64,000 bases of DNA from positions 1-64,000 of the forward strand of contig NZ_QZVS01000084.1 of NCBI RefSeq assembly GCF_003602235.1, in the 5' to 3' direction. This DNA comes from Cryobacterium melibiosiphilum. GTDB taxonomy: Bacteria > Actinomycetota > Actinomycetes > Actinomycetales > Microbacteriaceae. Of the stretch, positions 23,993-32,955 are shown in pieces; the stretch's first letter is position 1, and each line of letters begins with the position of its first letter. The position numbers and the translations under genes are program-made. Under the pieces are notes generated by a model, which saw only the letters and a program-made list of their open reading frames with translations, searched no databases and was not told the DNA's origin.

Positions 23993-24919
23993 TCAGTCCG
24001 GGTGCCGGGCCGGCAGCGTTCCCGAGCGGAAATAGCGACTGAGGCGGGCACCCGACTCCCGCAGCAGCAGTTCGACCTCGCGTTCGCGGCCGTCGAGGTC
24101 GCGGGCGCGGGCGCTGACGGCGACCGACCCGACAACGAGGCCGGCGCCATCACGCACGCCAACGGCGGCGCAACTCATACCGGGCATGAACTCTTCGTGT
24201 TCCCAGGCCACGCCGGTCGCGCTGATCGCCGCGAGCTCGTGGTCGAGGGTGGCCCGGTTGGTGACCGTGGTCTGCGTCAGGCGGGCCTGGCCGTGGGCGC
24301 CGAGGTACTGGTCGCGCTGCTCGGCCGTCATCCCGCTGAGCATGATCTTGCCGAACGCCGTGGCGTGCGCGGCCTCGTGAAACCCGAAGGTCAGCGGCTG
24401 CAGGCGCGGGTTCTCGGGGCTGTCCACAATGTAGATCACGACGACGTCGGATCCGCGGTAAACCGCGAAATAGGCGGCGGCCCGAGCGGATGCGTGCAGC
24501 CCGTCGACCTCCGCCCTCACCTGCTGCGGCACCCCGATCTGGCGATGCAGCGATACCCCGAGCCGGTGCAGCTTGTACCCGAGTTCGAAGCGATGCTCGC
24601 TGCGGAGGTGCACGAGATAGTCGCTCTGCACGAGGGTCTGCATCAGCCGGTACACCGTCGGCAGCGGCAGGGCGAGCGACGCAGACACCTCACGGGCGCT
24701 CGCCCCGCCACGTTCGGCAACGATCTCGAGGATCGCGAGGGACTTGTTGATCGAGGCGACACCGGTGCTGTCGGGCACACCACCCGTCGACCCAGCGATC
24801 GCCAGCGGCGCCGGATGCAGTGGCGTCACCGGAGCGTTTCGGTCGCCGCGCCGGGCGTGCTGGCCCGGCGAAGCATCCGGAGCCGGGTCGAGGTAGGGAA
24901 TGGGATCCGAGGTCGTCAT
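23993..24919 (-). CDS. IclR-family transcriptional regulator
   Basis: 308 residues from ATG 24919. An N-terminal Pro-rich extension of ~50 residues is unusual. The winged helix is at ~56-110 (INKSLAILEIVAERGGASAR, TVYRLMQTLVQSDYLV) and the IclR effector domain at ~125-300 (AYFAVYRGSDVVVIYIVDS, HATAFGKIML, GMSCAAVGVRD). It is divergent from gldA and likely regulates it. CACAAT lies six bases before the ATG with TTGTGC 17 bp further up, suggesting a leaderless transcript. A tighter start inside the extension is possible. Confidence 0.9.
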   Translation of the reverse strand: MTTSDPIPYLDPAPDASPGQHARRGDRNAPVTPLHPAPLAIAGSTGGVPDSTGVASINKSLAILEIVAERGGASAREVSASLALPLPTVYRLMQTLVQSDYLVHLRSEHRFELGYKLHRLGVSLHRQIGVPQQVRAEVDGLHASARAAAYFAVYRGSDVVVIYIVDSPENPRLQPLTFGFHEAAHATAFGKIMLSGMTAEQRDQYLGAHGQARLTQTTVTNRATLDHELAAISATGVAWEHEEFMPGMSCAAVGVRDGAGLVVGSVAVSARARDLDGREREVELLLRESGARLSRYFRSGTLPARHPD

Positions 24920-24925
24920 GCGCAC

Positions 24926-24954
24926 ATTGTGTGCCGGGTCCGGCCGGGGCACAA
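24926..24954 (-). promoter_or_regulatory. Leaderless-type promoter of the IclR gene
   Basis: Minus strand TTGTGC, 17 nt, CACAAT, six nt, ATG. The spacing fits a promoter whose transcript begins at or next to the start codon. Confidence 0.45.
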
Positions 24955-25021
24955 TCGTTCCCGCCGCCGAATCCGCTGGCAATTTCTCACATCGTGACAG
25001 GGCGACTGACCGGCGGCGGGG

Positions 25022-25047
25022 TACGAAAAATAGGCTGGACATTCGTA
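25022..25047. promoter_or_regulatory. Inverted repeat in the iclR-gldA divergent region
   Basis: TACGAA, 14 nt, TTCGTA: a perfect inverted repeat about 45 bp upstream of gldA, in the 172-bp gap shared with the IclR regulator. It is a candidate operator for that regulator. Confidence 0.45.
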
Positions 25048-25091
25048 TTCGATCCATTCGCAGGCACCAGATTCATTCAAAGGAGAGTGAC

Positions 25092-26264
25092 ATGGCCACC
25101 CCCGGTTTAATCCGCACAATCATCAGTCCCGGTCGCTACGTGCAGGGTCAGGGGGCGATATCCCGGCTCGGCGAGTTTTTGAAGCCGCTCGGCTCGCGGC
25201 CCCTGATCGTCAGCGATGACATCGTCTGGGGGCTCGTGGGGCACGAAGTGCAGACTGCGCTGCAGAGTGCAGGGCTGCCGCTGACCCGCGAGAAGTTCGG
25301 CGGCATCCCGACCGCCAAGGAGATCGACCGGCTCGTGCAGGTGATCGCGGCGAACGACTCCGACGTCGTAGTCGCGGTCGGCGGCGGCAGCACCATGGAC
25401 GCCGTGAAGTCCGCCGGGTTCCTGTGCGGCATTCGCTGGGTGACGGTGCCGTCGGTGGCGTCGACGGATGCCCCCACCTCCGCCCTCGCGGTCATCTACA
25501 CCGAAGAGGGCGCGTTCGAGGAGTACCGGTTCTTTCCGAAGAACCCCGACCTCGTACTCGTCGACACCCAGCTCGTCGCCCGCGCACCCGCCGCCTTTCT
25601 CGCCGCCGGTGTCGGCGATGCCCTCGCGACCTGGCTCGAAGCTCGGGCGACCGCGCAGGCGCACGCCGCAACCATGGCTGGCGGCCTGCCGACCCTCGCC
25701 GGCACCGCGCTGGCCGAACTGTCGTGGGGCGTGCTCTGGGACAACGCCCTGCCGGCCCTCGACGCCGTCCGGGAACACGTCGTGACGCCGGCGGTCGAGA
25801 AGGTCGTCGAGGCGAACACCCTGCTGTCGGGGATCGGTTTCGAGTCGGGCGGCCTCGCGGCGGCACACGCGATCCACAACGGGCTCACAGCGGCGCACCA
25901 GACGCACGGCCTCGCGCACGGGCAGAAGGTGAACATCGGCTCGGTCACGCAGCTCGTGCTTGAGGGCGCGCCGACGCAGGAGATTCGGGACTTCGTCGAG
26001 TTCACGACCCGGGTCGGGTTGCCGAACACGCTGACCGAGGTCGGCCTGAAGGTGACCGATGAAGACGACCTGATCACGGTCGCGACGGCGGCGACGGCTG
26101 CGGGCGAGACGATCCACAACATGCCGTTCGAGATCTCGGTCGGTGAGCTGGTCAGCGCGCTGAAGTCGATCGAACGGTTCTCACGCCGAGTGCGCAGTGA
26201 TGCGCGACTGCCGGAGCCGGTGGCCTACGCGCACGCCCAACGCGTGTCGAGCGTGGCGCTCTGA
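25092..26264 (+). CDS. gldA: Glycerol dehydrogenase
   Basis: 390 residues from ATG 25092, with AGGAG upstream. Close to the GldA family throughout: IISPGRYVQGQGAISRLGEF, VVAVGGGSTMDAVKS for NAD, and TVPSVASTDAPTSALAVIY. Metal ligands are Asp in AAGVGDALATW and the histidines in AAAHAIHNGL and GLAHGQKV. It oxidises glycerol to dihydroxyacetone with NAD. Divergent from an IclR regulator, with an inverted repeat between. About 20 residues longer than the enterobacterial enzyme. Confidence 0.94.
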   Translation: MATPGLIRTIISPGRYVQGQGAISRLGEFLKPLGSRPLIVSDDIVWGLVGHEVQTALQSAGLPLTREKFGGIPTAKEIDRLVQVIAANDSDVVVAVGGGSTMDAVKSAGFLCGIRWVTVPSVASTDAPTSALAVIYTEEGAFEEYRFFPKNPDLVLVDTQLVARAPAAFLAAGVGDALATWLEARATAQAHAATMAGGLPTLAGTALAELSWGVLWDNALPALDAVREHVVTPAVEKVVEANTLLSGIGFESGGLAAAHAIHNGLTAAHQTHGLAHGQKVNIGSVTQLVLEGAPTQEIRDFVEFTTRVGLPNTLTEVGLKVTDEDDLITVATAATAAGETIHNMPFEISVGELVSALKSIERFSRRVRSDARLPEPVAYAHAQRVSSVAL

Positions 26265-26289
26265 GCCCTGGGCCCTGGCGCGTTCCGCT

Positions 26290-26347
26290 GAGGTACGGAC
26301 TTCGTGCCCTCGTTGTCGGGGCGAGGGCACGATCTCCGCACCTCAGT
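26290..26347. repeat. Imperfect inverted repeat after gldA (family A)
   Basis: TGAGGTACGGACTTCGTGCC pairs, with mismatches, with GGCACGATCTCCGCACCTCA; a third half-copy TCTCCGCACCTCA follows. The same words form the perfect palindrome at 50531-50589. It lies between two plus-strand genes and may terminate gldA. Confidence 0.6.
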
Positions 26348-26407
26348 CTCCGCACCTCAACTCGGCCGCATCCTGTGCACTCGGTAGGCGTGCGTGAAGG
26401 TGCGGCT

Positions 26408-26413
26408 TAGGCT
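26408..26413 (+). promoter_or_regulatory. -10 element of a leaderless clpS transcript
   Basis: TAGGCT followed after six bases by the GTG start of clpS. The GGGAGG between them abuts the start codon and is too close to act as a Shine-Dalgarno. Confidence 0.45.
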
Positions 26414-26419
26414 GGGAGG

Positions 26420-26710
26420 GTGGCTTTAACCGTTGAACTTCCCGATCTGGACCTGCGCGACTCGGTCTCCCTCGAGCGCCCGTGGATCACCCTCGTCTGG
26501 GACGACCCCGTCAACCTCATGTCCTATGTCTCCTATGTCTTCCGCAGCTATTTCGGGGTACCCGCCGCCGAAGCCGAGCGCCTGATGCTGCAGGTGCACA
26601 ACAACGGCCGCGCGGTCGTCGCGACCGGCAACCGCGAGGCCATGGAGCGCCACGTGCAGGCCATGCACGGCTTCGGCCTCTGGGCGACCCTCGCCAAGGA
26701 CGACGCATGA
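26420..26710 (+). CDS. clpS: ATP-dependent Clp protease adaptor ClpS
   Basis: 96 residues from GTG 26420. ClpS core: [40 protein letters not shown], ending with the LWATLAKD strand. It delivers N-degron substrates to ClpAP or ClpCP. Followed by a DUF2017 gene with a one-codon overlap, a pairing widespread in actinobacteria. Confidence 0.95.
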   Translation: MALTVELPDLDLRDSVSLERPWITLVWDDPVNLMSYVSYVFRSYFGVPAAEAERLMLQVHNNGRAVVATGNREAMERHVQAMHGFGLWATLAKDDA

Positions 26711-27345
26711 TGCCGTTCCAGCCCGGCGGTGACGCTCCGGAAAGTGGCGAGCCCGGACCGATCGTCGTCTCCGCCCGCTTCGAGGCGATCGAAATCGACC
26801 TGCTGCGCCTGGCCGCCACCCAGCTCGTCGACATGCTCGATGCCGCGACCACCGATCCCCAGTCGGCCCTGACCGATCCGGCCTTCCAGCGCTTGCTGCC
26901 CGACGCCTACCGCGACGACCCCGAGGCGGCGGCCGAGTTTCGCCGGTTCACGAGCGACGACCTGCTCGCCGCCAAGGCGCGCAACGCCCGCTCGGTGCTC
27001 GACACCCTCAATGAGGCCCCCGGGTTCGACTCCCCCGGATTCGATTCCGCGGGCGAGGAACTCACCGACCTGGACCGGACCGACCTCGACCTGGTGCACG
27101 AAACGGAGCCGGAAGCATCCGTCGAATTGGACGCGACCGAAACCGTCGCGATCACCCTGGACGCCGCCGCGGTGCAAGCGTGGCTGCGCACCCTGACCGA
27201 CCTGCGCCTGACCCTCGCCGAGCGGCTGCTGATCGGGCCCGACGGCGAGATCCGCCTCGAGGGCGAGGAGGCCAGCTTTCTCGGCGGCCTCTACGATTGG
27301 CTCGGCATGGTGCAGGAGTCGCTCGTGTACGCCATCGACGTGTAG
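26707..27345 (+). CDS. DUF2017 family protein
   Basis: 212 residues from ATG 26707, overlapping the clpS stop by 4 bp. Family pattern: [34 protein letters not shown], then a variable acidic middle (~105-145) and the conserved C-terminus [40 protein letters not shown]. Function unknown; the invariable clpS neighbourhood suggests a role in regulated proteolysis (inference). Confidence 0.88.
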   Translation: MMPFQPGGDAPESGEPGPIVVSARFEAIEIDLLRLAATQLVDMLDAATTDPQSALTDPAFQRLLPDAYRDDPEAAAEFRRFTSDDLLAAKARNARSVLDTLNEAPGFDSPGFDSAGEELTDLDRTDLDLVHETEPEASVELDATETVAITLDAAAVQAWLRTLTDLRLTLAERLLIGPDGEIRLEGEEASFLGGLYDWLGMVQESLVYAIDV

Positions 27346-27367
27346 CCCGCTTTAGCGCTCAGAACGG

Positions 27368-27733
27368 ATGCCCCACATGCCCATCGCACACCTGCTGGCC
27401 GTCGTTCCCGTGGCCGACTTCGACGCCGCCCATGCCTGGTACGAGCAGTTGTTCGGCCGGCCCGCCGACAACCTGCCAATGAAGGGACTGCTCGTGGAGT
27501 GGCAGGTGACCGACTCGGGCTGGGTGCAGGTCACCCACGATGCCGAGCGCGCCGGCACCGGCCTGCTGAACGTCGCGGTGGATGACCTGCCGCAGCACCT
27601 CGCCGAGCTCACCGCCCGCGGACTGACTCCGGGCGGGACCGTGCTCGCCAACAAGGGCGTGCAGCTGTCAACGCTGACCGATCCCGACGGCAATACGATC
27701 ACCTTCATCGGCGGCTTTCGGGTCGAGTACTAG
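27368..27733 (+). CDS. VOC-superfamily (glyoxalase-like) protein
   Basis: 121 residues. One VOC fold with two beta-alpha-beta3 halves: LLAVVPVADFDAAHAWYEQL at the start and TLTDPDGNTITFIGGF at the end. Small single-domain members often act in resistance or isomerisation, and the substrate cannot be inferred. No clear Shine-Dalgarno was seen; ATG 27377 is an alternative start. Confidence 0.82.
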   Translation: MPHMPIAHLLAVVPVADFDAAHAWYEQLFGRPADNLPMKGLLVEWQVTDSGWVQVTHDAERAGTGLLNVAVDDLPQHLAELTARGLTPGGTVLANKGVQLSTLTDPDGNTITFIGGFRVEY

Positions 27734-27745
27734 CCACTTTCCGCA

Positions 27746-27844
27746 GTGCGCGGTAACTGCGCCGCTGCGCGGGTACTGCGCCACCCGACGTGAGCGCGTC
27801 GCACCAGGTGCGCGGGTACTGCGCCGCTGCGCGGGGAGTGCGCC
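27746..27844. repeat. Short GC-rich repeat cluster before the xdh operon (family E)
   Basis: Four copies of a ~19-bp unit TGCGCGGGTACTGCGCC (variants GGTAAC and GGGGAG), arranged as two adjacent pairs separated by a 25-bp spacer. They fill part of the 276-bp gap between the VOC gene and the xanthine dehydrogenase genes. The remainder of the gap holds nothing recognised apart from a GGAGG at 28000-28004. Confidence 0.7.
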
Positions 27845-28009
27845 AGGGAAACAGCGAAGTGACGCCGGGGCGGCCCCCGCGTCCCAGTAGTCTGGAACGG
27901 AACCGGGACATCCGCGGGGGAATGCCCCCGCGCAACGACCGGTTCAGCCCGCACCGCCCCACGCCCGACAATGCCGTCAGCCCGTCGCCCCACCCCGTCG
28001 GAGGACAGC

Positions 28010-28846
28010 TTGGACCTGAACACCGTTACCCGCATCACCCCCGCCCGGCACCGCGATGACCTGCGGCTGCTCGGCCCGGGAGTCGTGCCTCTGGCCGGGG
28101 GTAGCGAGCTGTTCGCCGATCCGCGGGTGGAGCTCACCGGGCTCGTCGACCTGCTCGCTTTTCGCTGGCCGGCGCTCGCCCTGACCGACGACGGCGGGCT
28201 GGAGATCGCCGCGACCTGCACCCTCGCCGAGCTCGCCGACCTGCCGAATCTGGCCGGGGACGCGGCCTGGGCGGCGCATCCGTTGTTTTATCAGTGCTGC
28301 ACGGCCCTGTTCGGCTCCTTCAAGGTCTGGAACGTCGCGACGGTCGGCGGCAACCTCGCCACAGCCCTGCCCGCCGGCCCCATGATCACCCTCGCGGTCG
28401 CGCTCGACGCCGAACTGCTGATCTGGCGCGGCGACGGCACCGACCTGCGGGTGCCCGCCGCGACGTTCGTCACCGGCAACATGACCACGATCCTCGAGTC
28501 GACGGATGTGCTGCGCTCGATTCACGTGTCGGCCGACGCCCTCGCCTCCCGCACGGCATTCCGCAAGATCGCCCTCTCGCCGATCGGTCGCTCGGGCGCG
28601 GTGCTCGCCGGACGCCTCGCACGCGACGGCCGCTTCACGCTCACGGTCACCGGCGGCACCCTGCGGCCGCTGCTGCTGGACTACCCGAGCATCCCCTCCG
28701 CGACCACGCTCGCCGCCCATATCGCGGCAATCGAGTGCTGGTTCACGGATGCCCACGGCGCCGCCGACTGGCGGCGCGCGGTGAGCGAGGTTCTCGGCGA
28801 AGAGATCCGTGTCGAGCTCAGCGCCACCACGGAGGAACCCGAATGA
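28010..28846 (+). CDS. Xanthine dehydrogenase-type FAD-binding subunit
   Basis: 278 residues from TTG 28010, chosen because GGAGG lies 5 nt upstream; an ATG at 27971 lacks one. FAD_binding_5 signature GVVPLAGGSELFADPRVEL and LFGSFKVWNVATVGGNLATA (N-x-A-T-x-GGN), then the CO dehydrogenase flavoprotein C-terminal domain. It passes electrons from the 2Fe-2S clusters to NAD. A 4-bp overlap couples it to the next gene. Confidence 0.9.
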   Translation: MDLNTVTRITPARHRDDLRLLGPGVVPLAGGSELFADPRVELTGLVDLLAFRWPALALTDDGGLEIAATCTLAELADLPNLAGDAAWAAHPLFYQCCTALFGSFKVWNVATVGGNLATALPAGPMITLAVALDAELLIWRGDGTDLRVPAATFVTGNMTTILESTDVLRSIHVSADALASRTAFRKIALSPIGRSGAVLAGRLARDGRFTLTVTGGTLRPLLLDYPSIPSATTLAAHIAAIECWFTDAHGAADWRRAVSEVLGEEIRVELSATTEEPE

Positions 28847-31800
28847 AACTCCAGATCAACGGCGAATCGGTCGAGGCTCCGGCCTCGGCCGGGCAGTGCC
28901 TGCGCACCTTCCTGCGCGACCAGCAGCACTTCGAGGTCAAAAAGGGCTGTGACACCGGCGACTGCGGCGCGTGCTCGGTGCTGCTCGACGGGGTGGCCGT
29001 GCACTCCTGCATCTACCCCGCCTTCCGGGCGGACGGGGCAGCGGTCACGACCGCTGCAGGCCTCGGCGGTGCCCGCGAGTCCGCGCCTTCCGACACCGAA
29101 GCCGTGCTGCATCCGGTGCAGCAACGTTTTGTCGACGCGGCCGGCTTCCAGTGCGGATTCTGCACTCCCGGCATGGTCGTGACGGCCTCCACCCTGAGTG
29201 ACGACGACCTCGAAGACCTGCCGCGGCTGCTCAAGGGCAACCTCTGCCGCTGCACCGGCTACCGGGCGATCGACGACGCGATCCGCGGGCAGCACACCCC
29301 GGCCGAGGGGCCGAGCCACGAACCGCACCCCGCGGCGGGCTGCGGTGCCGGCCCTCTCGCAGCCGCCGGCTGCGGCATCGCCGAGCCCGGGACATCCGTC
29401 GCCGAGCCCGCATCCGTCGCCGGGGAGAGCGGAATCGCGGCGCACGCAGGTGCCTCCGGAACCGCGACGCTCGGGCCATTGGTTCGCACCGGCCGGGTGC
29501 CGCGCGCCGAGGGAGGACTGGTGGGCACCTCGCTCGGCGCCCTCGCCGGCCGCCGCGTGGTCACCGGGCAGGAACCCTTCACCCTCGACGTGGCCGTGAC
29601 CGGGCTGCTGCACCTCAGCGTGTTGGCCAGCCCGCACGCGCACGCCCGCATCCGGCACGTCGACGCGGCCGCCGCCCGCGCGCTGCCCGGCGTGCACGCC
29701 GTGCTCACCTGGGAGGACTCCCCCGCAACCCGGTTCAGCACCGCGCGGCACGAAAGCCGCTTCGACGACCCCGACGACACCCTCGTCTTCGACCGGGTGT
29801 TGCGCTTTCGCGGGCAGCGCGTCGCGGCGGTCGTCGCCGACACCGTCGGCATCGCCGAGGCCGCCTCCCGCCTGATCGAGGTCGACTACGAACTGCTGCC
29901 GGCCGTCTTCGACCCGGAGCTCGCGCGCGCGCCCGGCGCCCCCCTCGTGCACGGGCAGGCGGATGCCGCGGCGAGCCGCATCCACGATCCGTCGCGCAAC
30001 CTCGTGGCCGCCCTGCACGGCGAGTTCGGCGACGTGGCGGCCGCCCTCGCCGAGGCCCATACGACTGTCAGTGGCACCTGGCAGACTCAGCGCATCGCAC
30101 ACACCCAACTCGAGACCCACGGAACGATCGGTTGGCTGGAGGACGACCGGCTGGTGCTGCGCACGAGCACCCAGGTGCCGTTTCTCGTGCAGCGGGAGAT
30201 CTGCCGCATCTTCGACCTGCCGGTCGAGGGCGTGCGGGTGTTCACCGCGCGGGTCGGCGGCGGTTTCGGCGGCAAGCAGGAGCTTCTGACCGAAGACCTC
30301 GTGACCCTCGCCGTGCTCACGACCAAGCGCCCGGTGCAGTACGAATTCACCCGCACCGACGAGCTGACCCGAGCGACCGTGCGGCATCCGATTCGGGTGC
30401 GGGTCACCCTCGGAGCGACGGGCGCGGGGCGGTTGACCGCGCTGCAGCTCGACGTGTTGAGCGACACCGGCGCGTACGGCAACCACGGACCGGGCGTCAT
30501 GTTCCACGGCACCTCAGAGTCGGTCGCGCTCTACAACGTGCCCAACAAACGCATCGATGCGGAGTGCGTGTACACGAACAACCCGCCATCGGGAGCGTTT
30601 CGCGGGTACGGGCTCGGCCAGATGATCTACGCCATCGAGTCCGCGCTCGACGAGCTCGCCGTGCGGCTCGGCCTGAACCCGTTCGAACTGCGGCGCATGA
30701 ACTCGGTCAAGCCCGGGGACGCGCTGGTCGTCACCACCGCGGAGGGCGACGACATCGGCTTCTCGGGAAGCTACGGCCTCGACCAGTGCCTCGACCTCGC
30801 CGAGGCGGCGCTCGCCCGCGGCAACGGGCACGCCGCGCCGACCGGCCCGGAGTGGCGGATCGGCAGCGGAATGGCCTCCTCGATGATCGCGACGACTCCC
30901 CCGCGCGGACACCACTCGCAGGCCAGCGTGACCCTCGAAGCTGACGGCCGCTACACCGTGCGGGTCGGCACCACCGAGTTCGGCAACGGTACCACCACAG
31001 TGCACGCGCAGATCGTGGCGACCGCGTTGCTGACCACCGCCGACCGGGTGCTGATTCGGCACTCCGACACCGACGACGCCGGCTACGACACCGGGGCGTT
31101 CGGCTCAGCCGGAGTGGTTGTCGCCGGCAAGGCCGTGCTCGGCGCGGCGACCCGGCTCGCCGGCCTGCTGCGCCAGGCGGCGGCCGCTCAGACCGGGCTG
31201 CGCGCCGAAGACTTCACCCTCGAAGCCCACGGCCTGCGCTGCGGCCCGGTCGTCGTTCCGCTGACGGCACTCGCGGCCGCCGCGGCCCAGGCCACGACAC
31301 CCGCGGCACCCACCACACCCGTGGCGCCAGACCGCGGGGCAGACGCCCGGTGGGCAGTGCCGACCGGGGCATCCGTCACCGGCGTGCTGCGCGGCGTCGC
31401 CGACGAGCACGGCGCCCAGCGCTCGCTCGCCTTCAACGTGCACGCCTTCCGCGTCGCCGTGAACACCCTCACCGGCGAGGTGCGCATTCTTCAGTCCGTC
31501 CAGGCAGCGGATGCCGGCACGCTCATGAACCCGGAACAGGTACGCGGCCAAGTCGAGGGCGGCGTAGCCCAGGCCATCGGCACGGCACTGTTCGAAGAGG
31601 TCACGCTCGACGGCGCCGGCACGGTGCTGACCCGGGTGCTGCGCAACTACCACGTGCCCCAGCTCGCGGACCTGCCGGTCACCGAGGTCTACTTCGCCGA
31701 GACCCGCGACGAGCTCGGCCCGTTCGGCGCGAAGTCGATGAGCGAGTCGACCTACAACCCGGTCGCGCCCGCGCTGGCCAATGCGGTGCGTGATGCGCTG

Positions 31801-31863
31801 GGCATCCGCTTATGTGAGCTGCCGATGTCCCGCGACCGCATCTGGCGGGCGCTGCAGCCCTGA
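28843..31863 (+). CDS. Xanthine dehydrogenase, fused 2Fe-2S and molybdenum subunits
   Basis: 1006 residues from ATG 28843. Residues 1-150 are the two-cluster 2Fe-2S unit, with Cys36, 41, 44 and 56 (plant ferredoxin type) and Cys104, 107, 135 and 137 (GFQCGFCTPG, NLCRCTGY). Residues ~155-215 are a low-complexity Ala/Gly/Ser linker. Residues ~225-1006 are the molybdopterin subunit, with VGGGFGGKQELLTEDLV and GAFRGYGLGQMIYAIES motifs and a C-terminal GPFGAKSMSEST with the likely catalytic Glu in that segment. Small and large subunits are normally separate polypeptides. Purine-operon context makes xanthine the likely substrate. Confidence 0.88.
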   Translation: MKLQINGESVEAPASAGQCLRTFLRDQQHFEVKKGCDTGDCGACSVLLDGVAVHSCIYPAFRADGAAVTTAAGLGGARESAPSDTEAVLHPVQQRFVDAAGFQCGFCTPGMVVTASTLSDDDLEDLPRLLKGNLCRCTGYRAIDDAIRGQHTPAEGPSHEPHPAAGCGAGPLAAAGCGIAEPGTSVAEPASVAGESGIAAHAGASGTATLGPLVRTGRVPRAEGGLVGTSLGALAGRRVVTGQEPFTLDVAVTGLLHLSVLASPHAHARIRHVDAAAARALPGVHAVLTWEDSPATRFSTARHESRFDDPDDTLVFDRVLRFRGQRVAAVVADTVGIAEAASRLIEVDYELLPAVFDPELARAPGAPLVHGQADAAASRIHDPSRNLVAALHGEFGDVAAALAEAHTTVSGTWQTQRIAHTQLETHGTIGWLEDDRLVLRTSTQVPFLVQREICRIFDLPVEGVRVFTARVGGGFGGKQELLTEDLVTLAVLTTKRPVQYEFTRTDELTRATVRHPIRVRVTLGATGAGRLTALQLDVLSDTGAYGNHGPGVMFHGTSESVALYNVPNKRIDAECVYTNNPPSGAFRGYGLGQMIYAIESALDELAVRLGLNPFELRRMNSVKPGDALVVTTAEGDDIGFSGSYGLDQCLDLAEAALARGNGHAAPTGPEWRIGSGMASSMIATTPPRGHHSQASVTLEADGRYTVRVGTTEFGNGTTTVHAQIVATALLTTADRVLIRHSDTDDAGYDTGAFGSAGVVVAGKAVLGAATRLAGLLRQAAAAQTGLRAEDFTLEAHGLRCGPVVVPLTALAAAAAQATTPAAPTTPVAPDRGADARWAVPTGASVTGVLRGVADEHGAQRSLAFNVHAFRVAVNTLTGEVRILQSVQAADAGTLMNPEQVRGQVEGGVAQAIGTALFEEVTLDGAGTVLTRVLRNYHVPQLADLPVTEVYFAETRDELGPFGAKSMSESTYNPVAPALANAVRDALGIRLCELPMSRDRIWRALQP

Positions 31864-31889
31864 AGCCAGGGCGTCTCGGGGAAGAGCCG

Positions 31890-32008
31890 CGATCCATGGG
31901 GCCGTGAAATCGATTCAAGGCGCCATTTTCGGCAACTCGCGATGGGTGGAGACTGGTCAAGGGGCGTTCTGTGGCAACTCGCGCGCGAGACGCCAAGAAT
32001 GGCCCCAT
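31890..32008. repeat. Modular palindromic repeat cluster between xdh and the importer
   Basis: Half-units such as AAGGGGCGTTCTGTGGCAAC and AAGGCGCCATTTTCGGCAAC are followed by ACTCGCG. The 14-mer CGATCCATGGGGCC recurs exactly at 45821-45834. It lies between convergent genes. Confidence 0.65.
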
Positions 32009-32076
32009 GACCGCGCGGCGTGCACGTGGCTCGGGAATGGTCGAAACCCACCACCGCGTCGCACGCGATCCGTGCC

Positions 32077-32955
32077 CTAGTTCGTGGACTGCTCCATGCC
32101 CATGCGGCGCAGCACCAGGGTCTCCACGAGCTGGGCGAGACCGTAGAGCACGAGCGACACGACCGTGATCGCGACGACGGATGCCCAGACCTCGAAGTTC
32201 TTCACCTGCGCGACCGCCGTCACGATGCCGTTGCCGAGTCCGGTGCCGGTCGAGAGCCACTCCGCGAGCAGGGCCCCGGTGATCGCCCCCGGAATCGAGA
32301 TCTTCACCGCCGCGAAGAAGGACGGCAGCGAACTCGGCAGTGCCACCTTGCGCAGCGCCGTGAACGCGTTTCCGCCGTAGACGGCGATCACATCGCTGAT
32401 CTGCGGCGACGCCGACCGCAGCCCGAACGCGATGTTCACCAGCGCGGGAAACAGCACCACGATGCTGCCCATCACGACCACGGTTGTGAGTCCCCGCCCG
32501 GTGATGAGGCTGATCACGGGGGCGAGGGCCACGAGCGGCACCGACCGCAACAGCAGGGCGATCGGCATCAGTGCGCTCTCCACCCCACGGGACAGCGTGA
32601 ACAGGGTCGCAAGCAGTGTCGCGGCGACGAGGCCGGCGGTGAATCCGAGGAACGCATCGCCCAGGGTGACCACCAGGTTCTCAGCGATGAGCGCACGGTT
32701 TTCGGCCGCGGCCGGCACCGTAAACAGCCACGTCCACACGTCGAGCGGCCCCTTGGCGAGGAACGGCGACACCCCGAGCACGAGCAGCAGCCCCTGCCCG
32801 GCGAGCACCACGACCACGAGCGTGATCAGGCCGGTGAGAACCGCTCTGCCTACACTCGCTCCCACTCCGCGGGCAGCGGATGCTCCGCTCCCCACCCCGC
32901 TCGCCTCGCCCGCCACGGCGCCCCGCGCCGCGCGCCGAGCCGTGACCGCGGTCAT
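32077..32955 (-). CDS. ABC transporter permease (SsuC/TauC type)
   Basis: 292 residues from ATG 32955, overlapping the next permease gene by 4 bp; the frame upstream of this ATG is a shadow. An Ala/Arg/Gly-rich N-terminal tail precedes about six transmembrane helices. The BPD permease loop reads VIAVYGGNAFTALRKVALPSSLP, the EAA-type contact with the ATPase. It forms a heterodimeric channel with the permease encoded upstream. Substrate unproven; context suggests a purine-derived or nitrogenous compound. Confidence 0.9.
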   Translation of the reverse strand: MTAVTARRAARGAVAGEASGVGSGASAARGVGASVGRAVLTGLITLVVVVLAGQGLLLVLGVSPFLAKGPLDVWTWLFTVPAAAENRALIAENLVVTLGDAFLGFTAGLVAATLLATLFTLSRGVESALMPIALLLRSVPLVALAPVISLITGRGLTTVVVMGSIVVLFPALVNIAFGLRSASPQISDVIAVYGGNAFTALRKVALPSSLPSFFAAVKISIPGAITGALLAEWLSTGTGLGNGIVTAVAQVKNFEVWASVVAITVVSLVLYGLAQLVETLVLRRMGMEQSTN

